A stretch of 17,921 bases of DNA from an uncultured Oscillibacter sp. (lineage in GTDB: Bacteria; Bacillota; Clostridia; Oscillospirales; Oscillospiraceae): NCBI GenBank assembly GCA_910585385.1, contig CAJUDV010000041.1, forward strand, positions 1 through 17,921. The letters run 5' to 3'. Every line of letters starts with the position of its first letter. Position 1 is the first letter of the stretch. The notes beneath the pieces were generated by a model. The model was not told the origin of the DNA and did not search any database. It saw only the letters and a program-made list of their open reading frames with translations. This document shows, in pieces, positions 16,555 to 17,921 of this stretch. The translations under genes and the position numbers were made by a program.

Positions 16555-16625
16555 GGCTTTGCAGTGGGTTAAAGCTCTTTTCGGTCACATTTGACCTCTA
16601 AGGACCGGCTTTGCACTGGCTGAAA
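16555..16625. repeat. Imperfect direct repeats flanking a palindrome, between iolB and iolD
   Basis: Two 19-base copies starting GGCTTTGCA, at 16555-16573 and 16607-16625, agree at 16 positions and are 52 bases apart. Between them lies a perfect inverted repeat GGTCA-CATT-TGACC at 16583-16596. The rest of the 174-base gap has a weak minus-strand hairpin (AGCGG...CCGCT then TTTT, near 16510-16530) and another, CTGTC-GCGGA-GACAG, next to it. It could be a binding site or an RNA processing/attenuation site adjusting iolD against iolB; no known regulator site was recognised. Confidence 0.5.
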
Positions 16626-16634
16626 ACCCTGCAC

Positions 16635-17435
16635 TTATCCCTGGTAGATGTGGTCGTTGGCGTCGCTCTTCCAGAGCCACTCATGCTCCTTGTCGTCAAT
16701 GCGGGTCTTGAGCCAGGGATCGCCGTCCAGGTGGCGGATGCCCCAGGCGTAGCACATGGCGTAGCCCGGCGCGGCGGTCTGGGAGTGGAAGCCGCTGGTG
16801 ATGACGGAGCAGCCGTTGTGGCCGGTCTGGTAGATCTCGCCGTTGGCAAAGCCGGCGCCGAAGCCCTGGGGATAGTCGAAGCGGTAGAAGTAGACCTCCG
16901 GCTGAGGGTGGTGGTGAGGGGGATAGGAGGACCACTTGCCGGGGTGGTTCAGCACCTCTCCCAGAACCATATTGGAGAAGGGGGCGTTGTCGTGGTCGAA
17001 AAAGGTTTTGATCTCCCGCTCCATGCAGCCCAGCAGCTCGCCGCTGCACCCGGCGTGCTGGGTCTGGACGGTGTCGGGGGTGTACATGACGGCCGCGAAG
17101 GGCTTGTCGTTCAGGGTTTTTTGAATGTAGAGCTCACTGTGGGCCTGGGCGGTGAGGGTGACCTTGGTGCCCCGGCCCGCCAGCAGGCAGTAGGCCTCGT
17201 GGTGGAAGCAGTCGGGCCGGTGGGCCTCGCAGGTCTTTCCGTCCCAGGCGTAGGTCACCTTGCCGGCGAAGAGCAGCACGGCGATTTCCTTCTCCGCCTC
17301 GTCAAAGGTAAAGACGTCGCCGGGCTCCATTACCAGCAGGCCCACGTCCATCTGGGTGCCCATGTCGTCCGCCGCCATGTCGATGTAGGCATTGTAGCCC
17401 TGTTTGAGCTGGTCGTTCTTGCTGAAATAGGTCAT
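16635..17435 (-). CDS. iolB: 5-deoxy-glucuronate isomerase
   Basis: Cupin-type isomerase converting 5-deoxy-D-glucuronate to 2-deoxy-5-keto-D-gluconate. The 266 residues (B. subtilis IolB about 271) form two cupin halves; the metal site is in the second, with H174-H175-H176 and E180 in PPHHHPQPEVYFYRFDYPQ and a later His in SGFHS. The ending GIRHLDGDPWLKTRIDD-x-x-HEWLW is typical of the family. ATG 17435 (MTYFSKND) is chosen because GGAG at 17446-17449 is nine bases upstream; the ATG at 17444 touches that site. The upstream gap to iolE contains an inverted-repeat element. Confidence 0.95.
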   Translation of the reverse strand: MTYFSKNDQLKQGYNAYIDMAADDMGTQMDVGLLVMEPGDVFTFDEAEKEIAVLLFAGKVTYAWDGKTCEAHRPDCFHHEAYCLLAGRGTKVTLTAQAHSELYIQKTLNDKPFAAVMYTPDTVQTQHAGCSGELLGCMEREIKTFFDHDNAPFSNMVLGEVLNHPGKWSSYPPHHHPQPEVYFYRFDYPQGFGAGFANGEIYQTGHNGCSVITSGFHSQTAAPGYAMCYAWGIRHLDGDPWLKTRIDDKEHEWLWKSDANDHIYQG

Positions 17436-17472
17436 TGGAGCCATCTCCGTATCTAAGATTTTGAAAAGGGAT

Positions 17473-17555
17473 CTGTAGGGGCGGCAATCTGCCGCCTGTT
17501 CTCCCGGAAGCTCCGGATCTCCCAAAGGGCGGGCGGCTGATAGCCGCCCCTACAG
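17473..17555. repeat. Short inverted-repeat element (MITE/REP-like) between iolE and iolB
   Basis: An 83-base element bounded by perfect 13-base inverted repeats CTGTAGGGGCGGC (17473-17485) and GCCGCCCCTACAG (17543-17555). Each end also folds on itself: GGCGGC-AATCT-GCCGCC (17480-17496) and GGGCGGC-TGATA-GCCGCCC (17531-17549). Elements starting GTAGGGGCGG with small hairpins are scattered in genomes of related clostridia, to my recollection. No coding capacity. It sits 38 bases upstream of the iolB start within the operon transcript. Confidence 0.7.
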
Positions 17556-17583
17556 GTGATTTGTTGATTCGGCGGCGGTTATA

Positions 17584-17921
17584 TCAAAGCCCGGTGTGCT
17601 CTTTGATGTACTTCCGGCCCTTCATGGCGTACTCCAGGGGATTGGCCTTGGCGGGGTCCTGCTCGGCCTCTACCAGCAGCCAGCCCTGGTAGCCAGCGTC
17701 GGAGAGGGTCTTGAACACCGGGTCAAAGTCCACGTTGCCGTCGCCGGGGACGGTAAACGCGCCGTTGCGCACCGCCTGGAGGAAGCTCCAGTTGTTCTTC
17801 CGGGCCTCCTCAACCACAGGCAGGCGCATATCCTTCAGATGCACGTGGCCCACCCGGTCCACATATTTTTTCAGCATGGTCAGGGGGTCCTCTCCGGCGA
17901 AGGTGAAGTGGCCGGTGTCAT
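17584..17921 (-). CDS. iolE: Inosose dehydratase, C-terminal part (cut by window edge)
   Basis: Dehydrates scyllo-inosose to the trihydroxycyclohexanedione used by IolD. The visible 112 codons begin in DTGHFTFAGEDPL and contain HVHLKD, FTVPGDGNVDF, VFKTLSDAGYQGWLLVEAEQ and the ending KYIKEHTGL. The order and wording match B. subtilis IolE closely, including the TIM-barrel metal-site His and Asp residues. The N-terminal 180 or so residues lie beyond position 17921, as does any promoter of the operon. Confidence 0.95.
   Translation of the reverse strand, partial: DTGHFTFAGEDPLTMLKKYVDRVGHVHLKDMRLPVVEEARKNNWSFLQAVRNGAFTVPGDGNVDFDPVFKTLSDAGYQGWLLVEAEQDPAKANPLEYAMKGRKYIKEHTGL

Overview
The window looks like a chromosomal segment from a GC-rich, strictly fermentative Firmicute, most likely Clostridia of the Oscillospirales (Flavonifractor/Pseudoflavonifractor-like). 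This is inferred from the CtsR/McsA/ClpC heat-shock operon, a lysine riboswitch before dapA, B. subtilis-type IolB/D/E/G proteins, strong GGAGG ribosome sites and G/C-rich third codon positions. No rRNA, tRNA, CRISPR array, transposase or phage gene was found.

Layout. (1) 1-132, minus: start of a small 4Fe-4S ferredoxin, cut by the window edge. (2) 294-3936, plus: promoter, CtsR operator, ctsR, a short mcsA-like gene and clpC, closed by a strong terminator; mcsB is absent. (3) 3935-4210, minus: the wreck of a sigma-70-family (ECF-like) factor gene that keeps its promoter and ribosome site. (4) 4234-6210, plus: a 623-residue membrane protein of unknown function. (5) 6221-11690: a meso-diaminopimelate/lysine cluster. 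A PatA-like aminotransferase (plus) converges on an M20 deacetylase/amidohydrolase (minus); then a lysine riboswitch leads the overlapping plus-strand operon dapA-dapB-dapH. Together these could supply dapA, dapB and all three enzymes of the acetylated DAP branch. (6) 11768-13246: a 74-residue membrane protein (minus) and a ComEC-like metallo-beta-lactamase-fold hydrolase (plus). (7) 13260-17921, minus: a myo-inositol catabolic operon read iolE (partial), iolB, iolD, a 70-residue zinc-ribbon protein, iolG. A short inverted-repeat element lies between iolE and iolB.

How the genes work together. CtsR should repress its own operon, with ClpC as the AAA+ unfoldase for ClpP and the McsA-like protein as a possible adaptor. 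The lysine leader should turn down dapABH when lysine is plentiful. IolG, IolE, IolD and IolB are the first four steps of inositol breakdown (oxidation, dehydration, ring opening, isomerisation); later genes (iolC, iolJ, iolA) would lie outside the window.

The points most worth a second look are: Asn in place of the catalytic Asp of IolG (residue 173); the zinc-ribbon gene tightly set between iolD and iolG; the heat-shock operon without mcsB and with a one-finger McsA; the lysine riboswitch whose roughly 260-nt downstream leader shows no classical U-tract terminator; and the sigma-factor remnant. I did not find a clearly new multi-gene system; most of the window is core metabolism and stress response.
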